Assembly: GCA_002345145.1 (NCBI GenBank)
Contig: DDVC01000074.1
Span: forward strand, 1 to 16,613
From: Bacteroidetes bacterium UBA2322
Lineage (GTDB): Bacteria; Bacteroidota; Bacteroidia; Chitinophagales; UBA2359
Direction: 5' to 3'
DNA length: 16,613 nt
Shown here: in pieces, positions 7,483 to 14,265 of the stretch
Numbering within the stretch: the first letter of the stretch is position 1
Layout: each line of letters opens with the position of its first letter
Notes under the pieces: generated by a model
Database searches by the model: none
Told to the model about the DNA's origin: nothing
Seen by the model: only the letters and a program-made list of their open reading frames with translations
Made by a program: the position numbers and the translations under genes

Positions 7483-10400
7483 ATGTTCCGATTAGTTGCT
7501 TTGTTTGTTTTTATCTGTTTTTCTTTTCAGTTTACCGTAGCTCAAACCAACCAATGGCAACAACAGGTAAACTACCGTATAGAGGTTAGCCTTAACGATA
7601 CGGCTCATACGCTTACCGGTTTTGCACAAATAGCATACTACAACAACTCGCCAAATGAACTGCCGTTTTTGTATTTTCACCTATGGCCTAATGCTTTTAA
7701 AAACCAAAGTACTGCTTTTGCCAAACAACAGTTAGAAAACGGTAGTGCAAGGTTTTATAACTCCAAAAGCGCCGAGCGCGGGTATATAGATAACCTTGCT
7801 TTTGAGGCAAATGGTAAAGCCTTAACTTGGGAATACGATAAAAAACACCCCGATATTGCTAAAATTACCCTGCATAAACCGCTAAAAAGCGGGGAGCAAT
7901 TGGTCATTACTACCCCTTTTACGGTAAAAATTCCCGAAAGTTTTTCCCGATTGGGGCATGTTGGGCAGTCGTACCAAATTACGCAGTGGTATCCTAAACC
8001 GGCTGTTTATGATGCTAAGGGTTGGCATGCTATGCCTTATTTAGACCAAGGCGAGTTTTACAGCGAGTTTGGCAGTTTTGAGGTGAGTTTAACCCTACCC
8101 CAAAACTATGTGGTGGGCGCTACCGGCGAGCTGCAAAACCCCGATGAAGTGGCATGGTTAAACGAAAAAGTAACCCAAACGGAAGCGCTTATACAATCGG
8201 GTAAATTTGATGAAAAAGACCTTGCTTTTCCGCCTTCATCGCCCCAACTTAAAACCATTACCTTTAAACAAGACAGTATTCACGATTTTGCTTGGTTTGC
8301 CGATAAGCGGTTTCATGTGCTGCGCGACACTATACAACTGCCCCGCTCTGCCCGAAAGGTTACTAACTGGGCTATGTTTACCAACCAAGAAGCCGAACTA
8401 TGGAAAAAAGGCGCTAAGTATGTGGCCGATGCGGTTTATTTTTATTCCGATAAATTGGGCTTGTACCCCTATAACCATTGCACTGCTGTACAGAGCGCCC
8501 TAAGCGCCGGCGCAGGTATGGAGTACCCTATGATAACCGTTATAGGGCAAAGCGGCTCGGCTAAAAGTTTAGAGCAGGTAATTGTGCATGAGGTGGGGCA
8601 TAACTGGTTTTACGGCATTTTAGCAACCAATGAGCGAGCGTTTCCGTGGATGGACGAAGGGCTGAACTCTTATTATGAACTGCGCTACTTTAAAGAAAAA
8701 TATCCCGATGACAAACTATTGGGTAAAATGGCAAATAGCGGCATTGCCCGCACTTTTGACGTTGCACACCTTAAACCTGTTGCCTTGCAGTACTACCTTT
8801 ACCTGTTTAATGCCCGAAAAAATGCCGACCAAGCTATTACCCTGCCCTCAGAAGATTATACTTCGCTCAACTATGGCGGCATTGTGTATGGCAAAACTGC
8901 CTTAGTGTTTGCTTACTTAGAAACTTGGTTGGGTACGGTTAATTTTGACCAAATTATGCAGGAGTATTACCGCCGGTACAGCTTTAAACACCCTTATCCC
9001 GATGACCTGCGACAAACTTTTACCACCAAAACCCCTAAAAACCTTGACTGGTTTTTTGACGAGTTGCTGCCTACTACCAAAAAAACCGATTACAAAATTA
9101 CCCGCCTAAAAAAGGGCGCGCAAACCATAGGCAACGATACTTTTGATAAAATTACCCTTAAACAAAAAGGTAAAACCGGTATCAGAGCGCCTTTTACCCT
9201 TACTGCTTTTAATAAAACGGGCGAGCCGGTAAAAACTGTTTGGTATGATGGTTTCTTGGGCGCAATGGAGGTTAATTTTCCTGCCGGCAATTATGCTAAA
9301 ATTACCATTGATGCACCCCAAAACCTGCCCGAACTATACCGGCACAATAATACCCTGTACCCAAATAAGCTGCTTAAACGAACCGAACCTTTCCGCCTGC
9401 AACCCATAGCCGGTTTAGAAAACCCCAACCGCACCCAACTGTTTTTTGCCCCTGCCATAGGTTATAATGTGTATGATAAAACCATGTTGGGCATTGCCTT
9501 TTATAATAGTTTGCTTCCGGCGCGTCCGGTGCAGTTTACCCTATTGCCCATGTATGCCATAGGGTCGAACAGTTTTTCGGGAGCTGCCGAACTTAGCCTT
9601 AATAAGTATCCCAATAAAGGTTTTAAGCATATTGAGTTAAACCTTGCCGCAAGCACGTTTGGCAATGGCATTTTTGGCATTTACAGCAAAGATACCAGCC
9701 TTACCAACCGCACTATTAGTGAGGAAGTGTATAAGTTTTACCGCATCTCGCCTACCCTTACCTTCCATTTAAACAAAAAAACACCTCGCCACCCCATTGA
9801 GCGCCGGTTGGTATTGCGCCATGTAAGTGTACTGCGCACCCAAACCGAATGCCCGCCCAATACTAACTGCTCCCGAAAACCCGATAACTTTTACCTAAAC
9901 GAACTTGCCTTTATTTGCCGCAACAATAAACGCATTAACCCTATGGGTTGGTCGGTTACTATGCAGCAAGGCAACAATTTTGCACTGGCACAAGCAGAGG
10001 TTAAATACCTTTTATCATACGGAAAAAGCGCCGGAAGCGGTTTGAACGCCCGATTTTACGGGGCAGCCTTTTTGCAAAACAATACCCTTAGCGGAACTAA
10101 CCCCGTACTGCTGCCCCTAACCATGCGCGGCGGTTACGATTATGCCCTTGACCAGATTTTTGTGGGCAGAAACGAAACCCAAGGCATGTGGTCGCGCCAA
10201 GTAGGCATGGGCGGCGCCGGCTTTAAAGTGCCGCTAAACATAGGTTATACCGATGCCTACATGCTGGCGCTTAACCTAAAAGCATCAATACCCAACCTTA
10301 AACTGCCTATAAAAATTTATGGCGATATAGCAGTGCCTTATACCGATAAAGCCGATGCCGGTTTATGGTCGGGCAAAACATTTTTTGATAGTGGCATAGC

Positions 10401-10578
10401 CTTTACCCTTGTACCCGATGTTTTTGAGGTTTACTGGTCGTTGTTATCCTCTCAAAACCTGCAAGACGTGTATGAAGTAAACGGTTTTAAATGGTATGAG
10501 CGCTTTTCGTTTCTTATTAACTTTAAATCGTTAAATCCGGTAAAAGGCATCAGAAACGCATCATCGCTCAATTTTTAA
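7483..10578 (+). CDS. M1-family zinc metallopeptidase with barrel-like C-terminal half
   Basis: Read from the ATG at 7483 this is 1031 residues; a TTG 24 nt upstream is less likely given the promoter. A signal peptide (MFRLVALFVFICFSFQFTVAQ) shows export. The N-terminal beta domain is followed by a gluzincin catalytic domain with GAGMEYP (343-349, the substrate-binding GxMEN equivalent) and the zinc site HEVGH (369-373) with the third ligand Glu392 in MDEGLNSYYE. M1 enzymes remove N-terminal amino acids from peptides, so this one probably acts in the periplasm or at the surface. From about residue 640 on, the sequence has alternating polar/hydrophobic strands rich in Tyr, Phe and Gly and ends SSLNF with an aromatic last residue, as outer-membrane barrels do. 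No T9SS domain is present. The barrel reading is inference; the peptidase assignment is firm. Confidence 0.92.
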   Translation: MFRLVALFVFICFSFQFTVAQTNQWQQQVNYRIEVSLNDTAHTLTGFAQIAYYNNSPNELPFLYFHLWPNAFKNQSTAFAKQQLENGSARFYNSKSAERGYIDNLAFEANGKALTWEYDKKHPDIAKITLHKPLKSGEQLVITTPFTVKIPESFSRLGHVGQSYQITQWYPKPAVYDAKGWHAMPYLDQGEFYSEFGSFEVSLTLPQNYVVGATGELQNPDEVAWLNEKVTQTEALIQSGKFDEKDLAFPPSSPQLKTITFKQDSIHDFAWFADKRFHVLRDTIQLPRSARKVTNWAMFTNQEAELWKKGAKYVADAVYFYSDKLGLYPYNHCTAVQSALSAGAGMEYPMITVIGQSGSAKSLEQVIVHEVGHNWFYGILATNERAFPWMDEGLNSYYELRYFKEKYPDDKLLGKMANSGIARTFDVAHLKPVALQYYLYLFNARKNADQAITLPSEDYTSLNYGGIVYGKTALVFAYLETWLGTVNFDQIMQEYYRRYSFKHPYPDDLRQTFTTKTPKNLDWFFDELLPTTKKTDYKITRLKKGAQTIGNDTFDKITLKQKGKTGIRAPFTLTAFNKTGEPVKTVWYDGFLGAMEVNFPAGNYAKITIDAPQNLPELYRHNNTLYPNKLLKRTEPFRLQPIAGLENPNRTQLFFAPAIGYNVYDKTMLGIAFYNSLLPARPVQFTLLPMYAIGSNSFSGAAELSLNKYPNKGFKHIELNLAASTFGNGIFGIYSKDTSLTNRTISEEVYKFYRISPTLTFHLNKKTPRHPIERRLVLRHVSVLRTQTECPPNTNCSRKPDNFYLNELAFICRNNKRINPMGWSVTMQQGNNFALAQAEVKYLLSYGKSAGSGLNARFYGAAFLQNNTLSGTNPVLLPLTMRGGYDYALDQIFVGRNETQGMWSRQVGMGGAGFKVPLNIGYTDAYMLALNLKASIPNLKLPIKIYGDIAVPYTDKADAGLWSGKTFFDSGIAFTLVPDVFEVYWSLLSSQNLQDVYEVNGFKWYERFSFLINFKSLNPVKGIRNASSLNF

Positions 10579-10675
10579 GGCTGTTTTGTTAAATTGGCTC
10601 TACTTGTGTGCTGCTTTAAATTGCTCTGAATACATTGGTAAACAAGCGTAATATTACAAGCAAACATTTTAAGCT

Positions 10676-11284
10676 ATGAAAAAAGGTTTTTCTTTTATGC
10701 TGCTGGGGCTTATGGCAGCCTTTTGGGTTAGCGCTCAGGCACAAGATACTTTAAGCGCCGGTAAAAAAAATGAATCCATAATACTATACTTAAATGGAGG
10801 CATTGGCGGCGGTACAGGTTTTAGCCACAATTATGGAATCAGCTTTTTAAACAAAAAAAAGATTGGTTTTGAGGTAAATTACCATTCTTTTGCCCCAAAA
10901 GCCCAATATGCCCCACCTGATTACCTAAACGTAGGCTGTTTATTTTTTTGCTACCCCAAAGACCGGGTACATGTAATGAGTGGATTGTTTAAAAAAAGAC
11001 ACCAACTAAATAAATTATTTCAATTTGAGTGGGCTGCGGGTCTTGCTTATGTAAGAGTTGACAGGGCTTATTTTGAAAAGGAAAACTACAGCCCGCTAAA
11101 CGGAGGCTGGTATTACAATGTTACCCGAAAAAATTTGCATACGGTAGGTTTAACTGCCAAAACCGGTTTTGCACTATTACCAAGCCAATTGTTGGGTTTT
11201 GATGTATCGGTTTTTGCCTGCCTCAGCCCTGTTCAAACAGTAGCCGGTATAGAAATGAACTGTTATTTAGGACAGGTGAGGTAA
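10676..11284 (+). CDS. Secreted protein of unknown function, possibly a small outer-membrane barrel
   Basis: This protein has 202 residues with a clear signal peptide (MKKGFSFMLLGLMAAFWVSAQAQ, cleavage after AQA). The mature part starts with ILYLNGGIGGGTGFSHNYGISF and continues with alternating strands such as GFEVNYHSFA, FEWAAGLAYVRVDRAYF, HTVGLTAKTGFALL and LGFDVSVFACLS. Gly and aromatic residues at strand ends are common in small eight-strand-type outer-membrane proteins of Bacteroidota. I do not recognise a named family. Four cysteines lie in the mature part (two in GCLFFCYP). The gene follows the M1 peptidase at 97 bp on the same strand without an evident terminator between them, so the two may be co-transcribed. 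A GC-rich hairpin lies about 50 bp after its stop. Confidence 0.65.
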   Translation: MKKGFSFMLLGLMAAFWVSAQAQDTLSAGKKNESIILYLNGGIGGGTGFSHNYGISFLNKKKIGFEVNYHSFAPKAQYAPPDYLNVGCLFFCYPKDRVHVMSGLFKKRHQLNKLFQFEWAAGLAYVRVDRAYFEKENYSPLNGGWYYNVTRKNLHTVGLTAKTGFALLPSQLLGFDVSVFACLSPVQTVAGIEMNCYLGQVR

Positions 11285-11333
11285 GTGGTTATTTACCATA
11301 GCTTGTTTATTTTGTGCGTTTTGTTTTTGGAGT

Positions 11334-11380
11334 GGTAAGGGAGGGGGTGTTGCCGGCATTTTACGGCATACCCCCTTACC
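11334..11380 (+). terminator. GC-rich hairpin, probable terminator after the small secreted protein gene
   Basis: The outer arms GGTAA/TTACC, the middle arms GGGGGT/ACCCCC and the inner arms GCCG/CGGC pair around an eight-nt loop. A GGGA bulge sits on the left side and a small internal loop lies between the middle and inner stems. It is followed by TGCATTTATTTAATAA. It begins 50 nt after the stop codon at 11284. The trailing T-tract is weak, so termination is likely but not certain. Confidence 0.55.
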
Positions 11381-11594
11381 TGCATTTATTTAATAACCGC
11401 AAACAAGCAGAGAGGTACTCGTTTTTAAAACAAACAATACTTTGCTAATGGCTCTAAAACTACGCTTACTTACGGCGGGTTGATGATTCTTTTATAAGCC
11501 GATTTGGTTAAAGTGTAATTTTTAACTGCTTAATGCTGTTTATTATTTTTATTGCGCCCATTTTTTGTTCATCGGGTAAAGAAAATAACTTTTC

Positions 11595-11831
11595 GGAAAA
11601 CATTTTTCAACCTTGAAAAAACATTTTTCAACCTTGAGAAAACATTTTTCAACCTTGAAAAAACATTTTTCAATCTTGAAAAAACATTTTTCAACCTTGA
11701 GAAAACATTTTTCAACCTTGAGAAAACATTTTTCAACCTTGAAAAAACATTTTTCAACCCTGAGAAAACATTTTTCAACCCTGAGAAAACATTTTTCAAC
11801 CTTGAGAAAACATTTTTCAACCTTAAAAAAT
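11595..11831 (+). repeat. 21-bp tandem repeat (minisatellite), 11 copies
   Basis: Units start with CATTTTTCAA at 11601, 11622, 11643, 11664, 11685, 11706, 11727, 11748, 11769, 11790 and 11811, always exactly 21 bp apart. Each unit contains the inverted repeat TTTTTCAA-CC-TTGAAAAA. Units differ mainly at one base (GAAAAA or GAGAAA), with CCCTG in the 8th and 9th copies and TCTTG in the 4th. Because 21 is a multiple of three, frames stay open on both strands (heptapeptides such as KTFFNLE). No start signal, promoter or non-repetitive domain supports a protein, so I treat it as non-coding. Confidence 0.92.
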
Positions 11832-12199
11832 CGGGTTTTTAGGCTTTTTTGGGGGGGTTTAGGCTTTTTTACCGTGTTTTCAGCCCTTTTTTCGGGGTTT
11901 TTTGGGCTTTTTTTGGGTTTTTGCTTATTGTGTAATTTTGGCAGATGCTATTCTTTTACGCATGTTTTAATTTACTGCATTGTTGTTTTTTTGGGTGCAA
12001 TTTGGTAGTTAAAGGGGGTAAAGGCGGCAATGTTTTTTACCCGTTTAGCAATATCTTTTTGCCTTTTTGCAGGTAGTTGAAAAGGGGTGGGTGGGTGCGT
12101 TGCTTTTATGGCAGGGTTCTGTTGGTTACGCCAAAAAGCCCCCAAAGTGGGTTACTTGTGGTTTTTTCTAAAAATGTGCAAAAGTGTACCTAAATTTAC
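11832..12199. other. Gene-free G/T-rich stretch before the methyltransferase gene
   Basis: The first 110 bp are almost only G and T on the plus strand, with runs GGGGGGG (11851-11857), GGGG (11894-11897) and GGG (11904-11906, 11915-11917) separated by T-runs. The remainder has no recognisable gene. An open frame from 12087 joins the methyltransferase in phase, but it lies mostly upstream of the promoter at 12200-12207 and has no family similarity. Confidence 0.5.
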
Positions 12200-12207
12200 T
12201 AACTTTG
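12200..12207 (+). promoter_or_regulatory. Promoter -7 box of the methyltransferase gene
   Basis: TAACTTTGC matches TAnnTTTG. The predicted transcript start near 12214 leaves a leader of about 26 nt before the ATG at 12240. No clear -33 element is visible. The box decides the start of the methyltransferase, because the in-frame extension upstream would not be transcribed. Confidence 0.55.
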
Positions 12208-12239
12208 CACTTTGTGTTAACAGTACAATTTGCAAGAAA

Positions 12240-13034
12240 ATGAAAATTGGCGCTTTTGAGGTAAATAGTATAAACAACATAGATTGTGTTGACGGCATGA
12301 AACAATTGCCCGAAAATTGTATTGATTTGGTGGTAACGTCGCCTCCGTATGACGATTTGAGAGATTATCATGGTTATACATTTAGGTTTGAAGAAATTGT
12401 GGTTGAGCTTTTTAGGGTAATAAAAGACGGCGGCGTGGTTGTATGGGTTGTGGGCGATAAAGTAGATAAAGGCAATAGGTCATTGACCAGTTTTAAACAT
12501 GCTTTATTTTTTCAACAAACCGGGTTTAATGTGCATGATATAATGATATACAAGAAGAAAAATACGCCGTTTATGCGCTCTAATGCTTACACAAATTGTT
12601 ATGAATTTATGTTTGTATTTTCGAAGGGGAAACCAAAAACTTTTAACCCGCTGAAAACTAAAACCGTTAGACAAGGGAGCGAAAAACTTGTGAGCAATAA
12701 GAAAGCTGATGGGGTAAACAATAAAGTATGGGCTGAACTGAAAGAAGAAAAAACCCTTACCAATATATGGGAGTATGCTGTTGGGTTAGGAGGAACTACC
12801 AATGATAAGTTTGCATTTAAGCATACTGCAATGTTTCCCGAAAGGCTGGCACAGGATCATATCCTTTCTTGGTCAAATGAAGGCGATATGGTTTTTGACC
12901 CCATGTGTGGGTCTGGTACAACCTGTAAAATGGCAGCATTAAATAAGAGGAGTTATTTAGGTATGGAAATTTCAAAAGAATATACAGAAATAGCGCTACA
13001 AAGAGTTGAGATATTGAATGAATTATTGTTGTGA
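12240..13034 (+). CDS. Type II DNA methyltransferase, beta class (SPPY)
   Basis: This modification enzyme of 264 residues transfers a methyl group from S-adenosylmethionine to a base in a specific DNA site. The catalytic motif IV, TSPPYDDLRDY (33-43), comes before the SAM-binding motif I, VFDPMCGSGTT (218-228); this order defines the beta class. SPPY is more usual for N4-cytosine than for N6-adenine methylation, so m4C is the better guess. KHTAMFPERLAQDHI (194-208), just before motif I, is typical of the class. The ATG at 12240 is chosen over an in-frame extension of 51 residues because similarity starts at MKIGAFEVNSINNIDCVDGM and the promoter box lies 33 nt upstream. Its 3' end faces the putative endonuclease gene with only 25 bp between the stops. 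Base composition is A/T-richer than that of the flanking enzymes. The target site is unknown. Confidence 0.92.
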   Translation: MKIGAFEVNSINNIDCVDGMKQLPENCIDLVVTSPPYDDLRDYHGYTFRFEEIVVELFRVIKDGGVVVWVVGDKVDKGNRSLTSFKHALFFQQTGFNVHDIMIYKKKNTPFMRSNAYTNCYEFMFVFSKGKPKTFNPLKTKTVRQGSEKLVSNKKADGVNNKVWAELKEEKTLTNIWEYAVGLGGTTNDKFAFKHTAMFPERLAQDHILSWSNEGDMVFDPMCGSGTTCKMAALNKRSYLGMEISKEYTEIALQRVEILNELLL

Positions 13035-13059
13035 TTACATTGATATTGGTTCTCCACTT

Positions 13060-13644
13060 TTAATTTGCATGTTTTTTTAAATATGCAATTGCAGACAGGA
13101 GTAAATCTATGTCATCATTAAATCGCCCCAAACCTGTATTACAACTATCACATAACCATTCCCGAGCTTTTCCGGTAAGGTGATCGTGGTCTCTTACGAT
13201 ATTTGCTGTGATATTGGGGATAGAGCCTTTGTTACATATTGGGCAAATAAAAAAATGTGTTGGCATTTGCTCATCTAATCTTTTTTTCTCACTGTATGAT
13301 AATGGCATACCATCTATTATTTGCCTACATTTTTTGCAACTCGGACGAGTAGTTTTCCTGCCTTTGGCATCTGTTTGGTTTATATCAAACTCCTCAATGT
13401 CTTTTTTTAGCACATGACACACGTTGCAAATTTTGTACTCGTATGGCTTTCCTGTTTTAGTTACGTCAATAAACGTTACCAAATCATCAGATAAAATAAC
13501 TTCAACTCTTTTTCCAATAAAAAAAACATTTATTGTAGCGCCTTCATTCTTCATTTCTTTAATAATTCCTACAGAATTAAGTTCAACCTCTACGTTTGTT
13601 ATGTTTTTTGATAAAACCACAAAATCTCCTACATTTAATCCCAT
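13060..13644 (-). CDS. Putative restriction endonuclease, endonuclease VII (HNH/beta-beta-alpha-metal) fold
   Basis: This is a 194-residue protein. The C-terminal part (about 130-190) is a clear endonuclease VII-type nuclease: Cys134-x2-Cys137, then VRDHDHLTGKAREWLC with catalytic residues Asp152-His153-Asp154-His155, and Cys165-x2-Cys168-Asn169 completing the zinc site, followed by TGLGRFNDD. Phage T4 endonuclease VII, a Holliday-junction resolvase, has this layout, and so does the restriction enzyme Hpy99I. A second Cys pair set (73, 76, 103, 106) could form another zinc knuckle. Residues 1-60 (VGDFVVL ... GIIKEMK ... VNVFF-like strands) resemble a small SH3/KOW-type barrel, perhaps for DNA contact. 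It overlaps the controller gene by 10 nt and converges on the methyltransferase, so a restriction role is strongly suggested, though the activity and the cut site are not visible in the sequence. Confidence 0.82.
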   Translation of the reverse strand: MGLNVGDFVVLSKNITNVEVELNSVGIIKEMKNEGATINVFFIGKRVEVILSDDLVTFIDVTKTGKPYEYKICNVCHVLKKDIEEFDINQTDAKGRKTTRPSCKKCRQIIDGMPLSYSEKKRLDEQMPTHFFICPICNKGSIPNITANIVRDHDHLTGKAREWLCDSCNTGLGRFNDDIDLLLSAIAYLKKHAN

Positions 13645-13850
13645 GTCAGCAAATTTTTAATGTCAGTATTTAGGGCTTCTGCAATTTTGTTTAAACTGGT
13701 AATGGTTACATTTTTTTCGGCGCGTTCAACCATTCCTATATATGTTCTGTGAACACCTGCCTTGTATGCCAGTTCTTCCTGCGAAAGCCCATGTTGCATA
13801 CGAAGGTCGCGTAAGCGTAAACCTAATTTTATGGAAATATCAGACTTCAT
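13635..13850 (-). CDS. XRE-family controller protein of the restriction-modification system
   Basis: This single-domain DNA-binding protein of 71 residues fits the usual size of restriction-modification C proteins. The helix-turn-helix lies at about 22-45 (LSQEELAYKAGVHRTYIGMV), followed by the typical ERAEKNVTITSLNKIAEAL helix; C proteins and SinR/434-type repressors share this ERG/ERA-xxN pattern. The ATG at 13850 is chosen over one 42 nt upstream because the promoter -7 box (13862-13869) lies between them. Its last codons overlap the start of the endonuclease gene (ATGGGATTAA: the ATG of one and the TAA of the other), so nuclease translation is probably coupled to it. By analogy it would bind its own promoter and time the expression of the C-R transcript; this is inferred, not seen. 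Confidence 0.88.
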   Translation of the reverse strand: MKSDISIKLGLRLRDLRMQHGLSQEELAYKAGVHRTYIGMVERAEKNVTITSLNKIAEALNTDIKNLLTWD

Positions 13851-13861
13851 TCTTTTTATGG

Positions 13862-13903
13862 CAAAAGTATGGGTGATTAACATTATAGGCAACCGACTAT
13901 AGT
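13862..13903 (-). promoter_or_regulatory. Promoter of the C-R operon with candidate operator
   Basis: On the minus strand TACTTTTG (13869-13862) matches the -7 consensus and GGTTG (with TTG at 13892-13890) lies 20 nt upstream as a -33 element. The -7 box ends 11 nt before the ATG, so the leader is very short. Directly upstream lies the perfect palindrome ACTATAGT (13896-13903), and a related ATTATAG (13882-13888) lies 14 bp away between the two boxes. These could be controller-binding half-sites; that part is a guess. Confidence 0.5.
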
Positions 13904-14265
13904 TAGCATTTCAGGTTTTGTTAAACACCAAAAAGTACGTTTCAGAATTTCGGGACATTTTTAGGTGGTACTACTTTTATTATTGCAGGCGCTCCCCCAC
14001 CTTTTTCCCTGCACTACTTCATATAAAAACCTTATAGATTTCTAAAATCTATAAGGTTTAATTTTAAAACAACCACTCCTCTCGCTCTTTCCCCTCACTT
14101 CATTTCACCTACCCTCCTCTTTGGGCAATACTACTTTTCACAAATCATAGCAATTTGGTAAACTGTTTAGATATTTGCACCTACAATCCTACATTTTTGT
14201 TATTATTGCCCCCTATTTACCCCGCTACCACCTACAAAACCTTAAACCTAATAACCTTTTACCCC
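13904..14265. other. Gene-free stretch between the C-R promoter and the PBP1A gene
   Basis: About 360 bp between divergent genes. It holds a long palindrome (14027-14059, listed separately) and a C/T-rich tract (about 14064-14121). The words TACTACTTTT occur twice (13967-13976 and 14129-14138). A promoter for the PBP gene should lie here; the best candidate is a near match GATATTTG (14170-14177), which I do not consider secure. Confidence 0.4.
14027..14059. repeat. Palindrome with 15-bp perfect stem and 3-nt loop
   Basis: The arms AAACCTTATAGATTT (14027-14041) and AAATCTATAAGGTTT (14045-14059) are exact reverse complements around CTA. Similar AACCTTATAGNTTT...ATAAGGTT palindromes are, from memory, widespread between genes in Bacteroidota. 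With A-runs on one side and T-runs on the other it could terminate transcription in both directions. Here, however, it lies between two divergent genes, where no message should end. Confidence 0.75.

Noticed and set aside
11851..11917. G-quadruplex
   Set aside because: The G-runs are separated by up to 36 nt, outside usual loop limits.
11552..12008. Heptapeptide-repeat frames (KTFFNLE, KKHFSTL, KNVFSRL) on both strands
   Set aside because: They are a mechanical result of a 21-bp repeat; there is no start signal, no non-repeat domain and competing frames of equal quality.
12087..12239. 51-residue N-terminal extension of the methyltransferase
   Set aside because: It lies largely upstream of the promoter box at 12200-12207, has no family similarity, and the normal N-terminus MKIGAFEVN follows at 12240.
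13851..13892. 14-residue N-terminal extension of the controller protein
   Set aside because: The extension contains the -7 promoter box, and MKSDISIKLG is the expected controller N-terminus.
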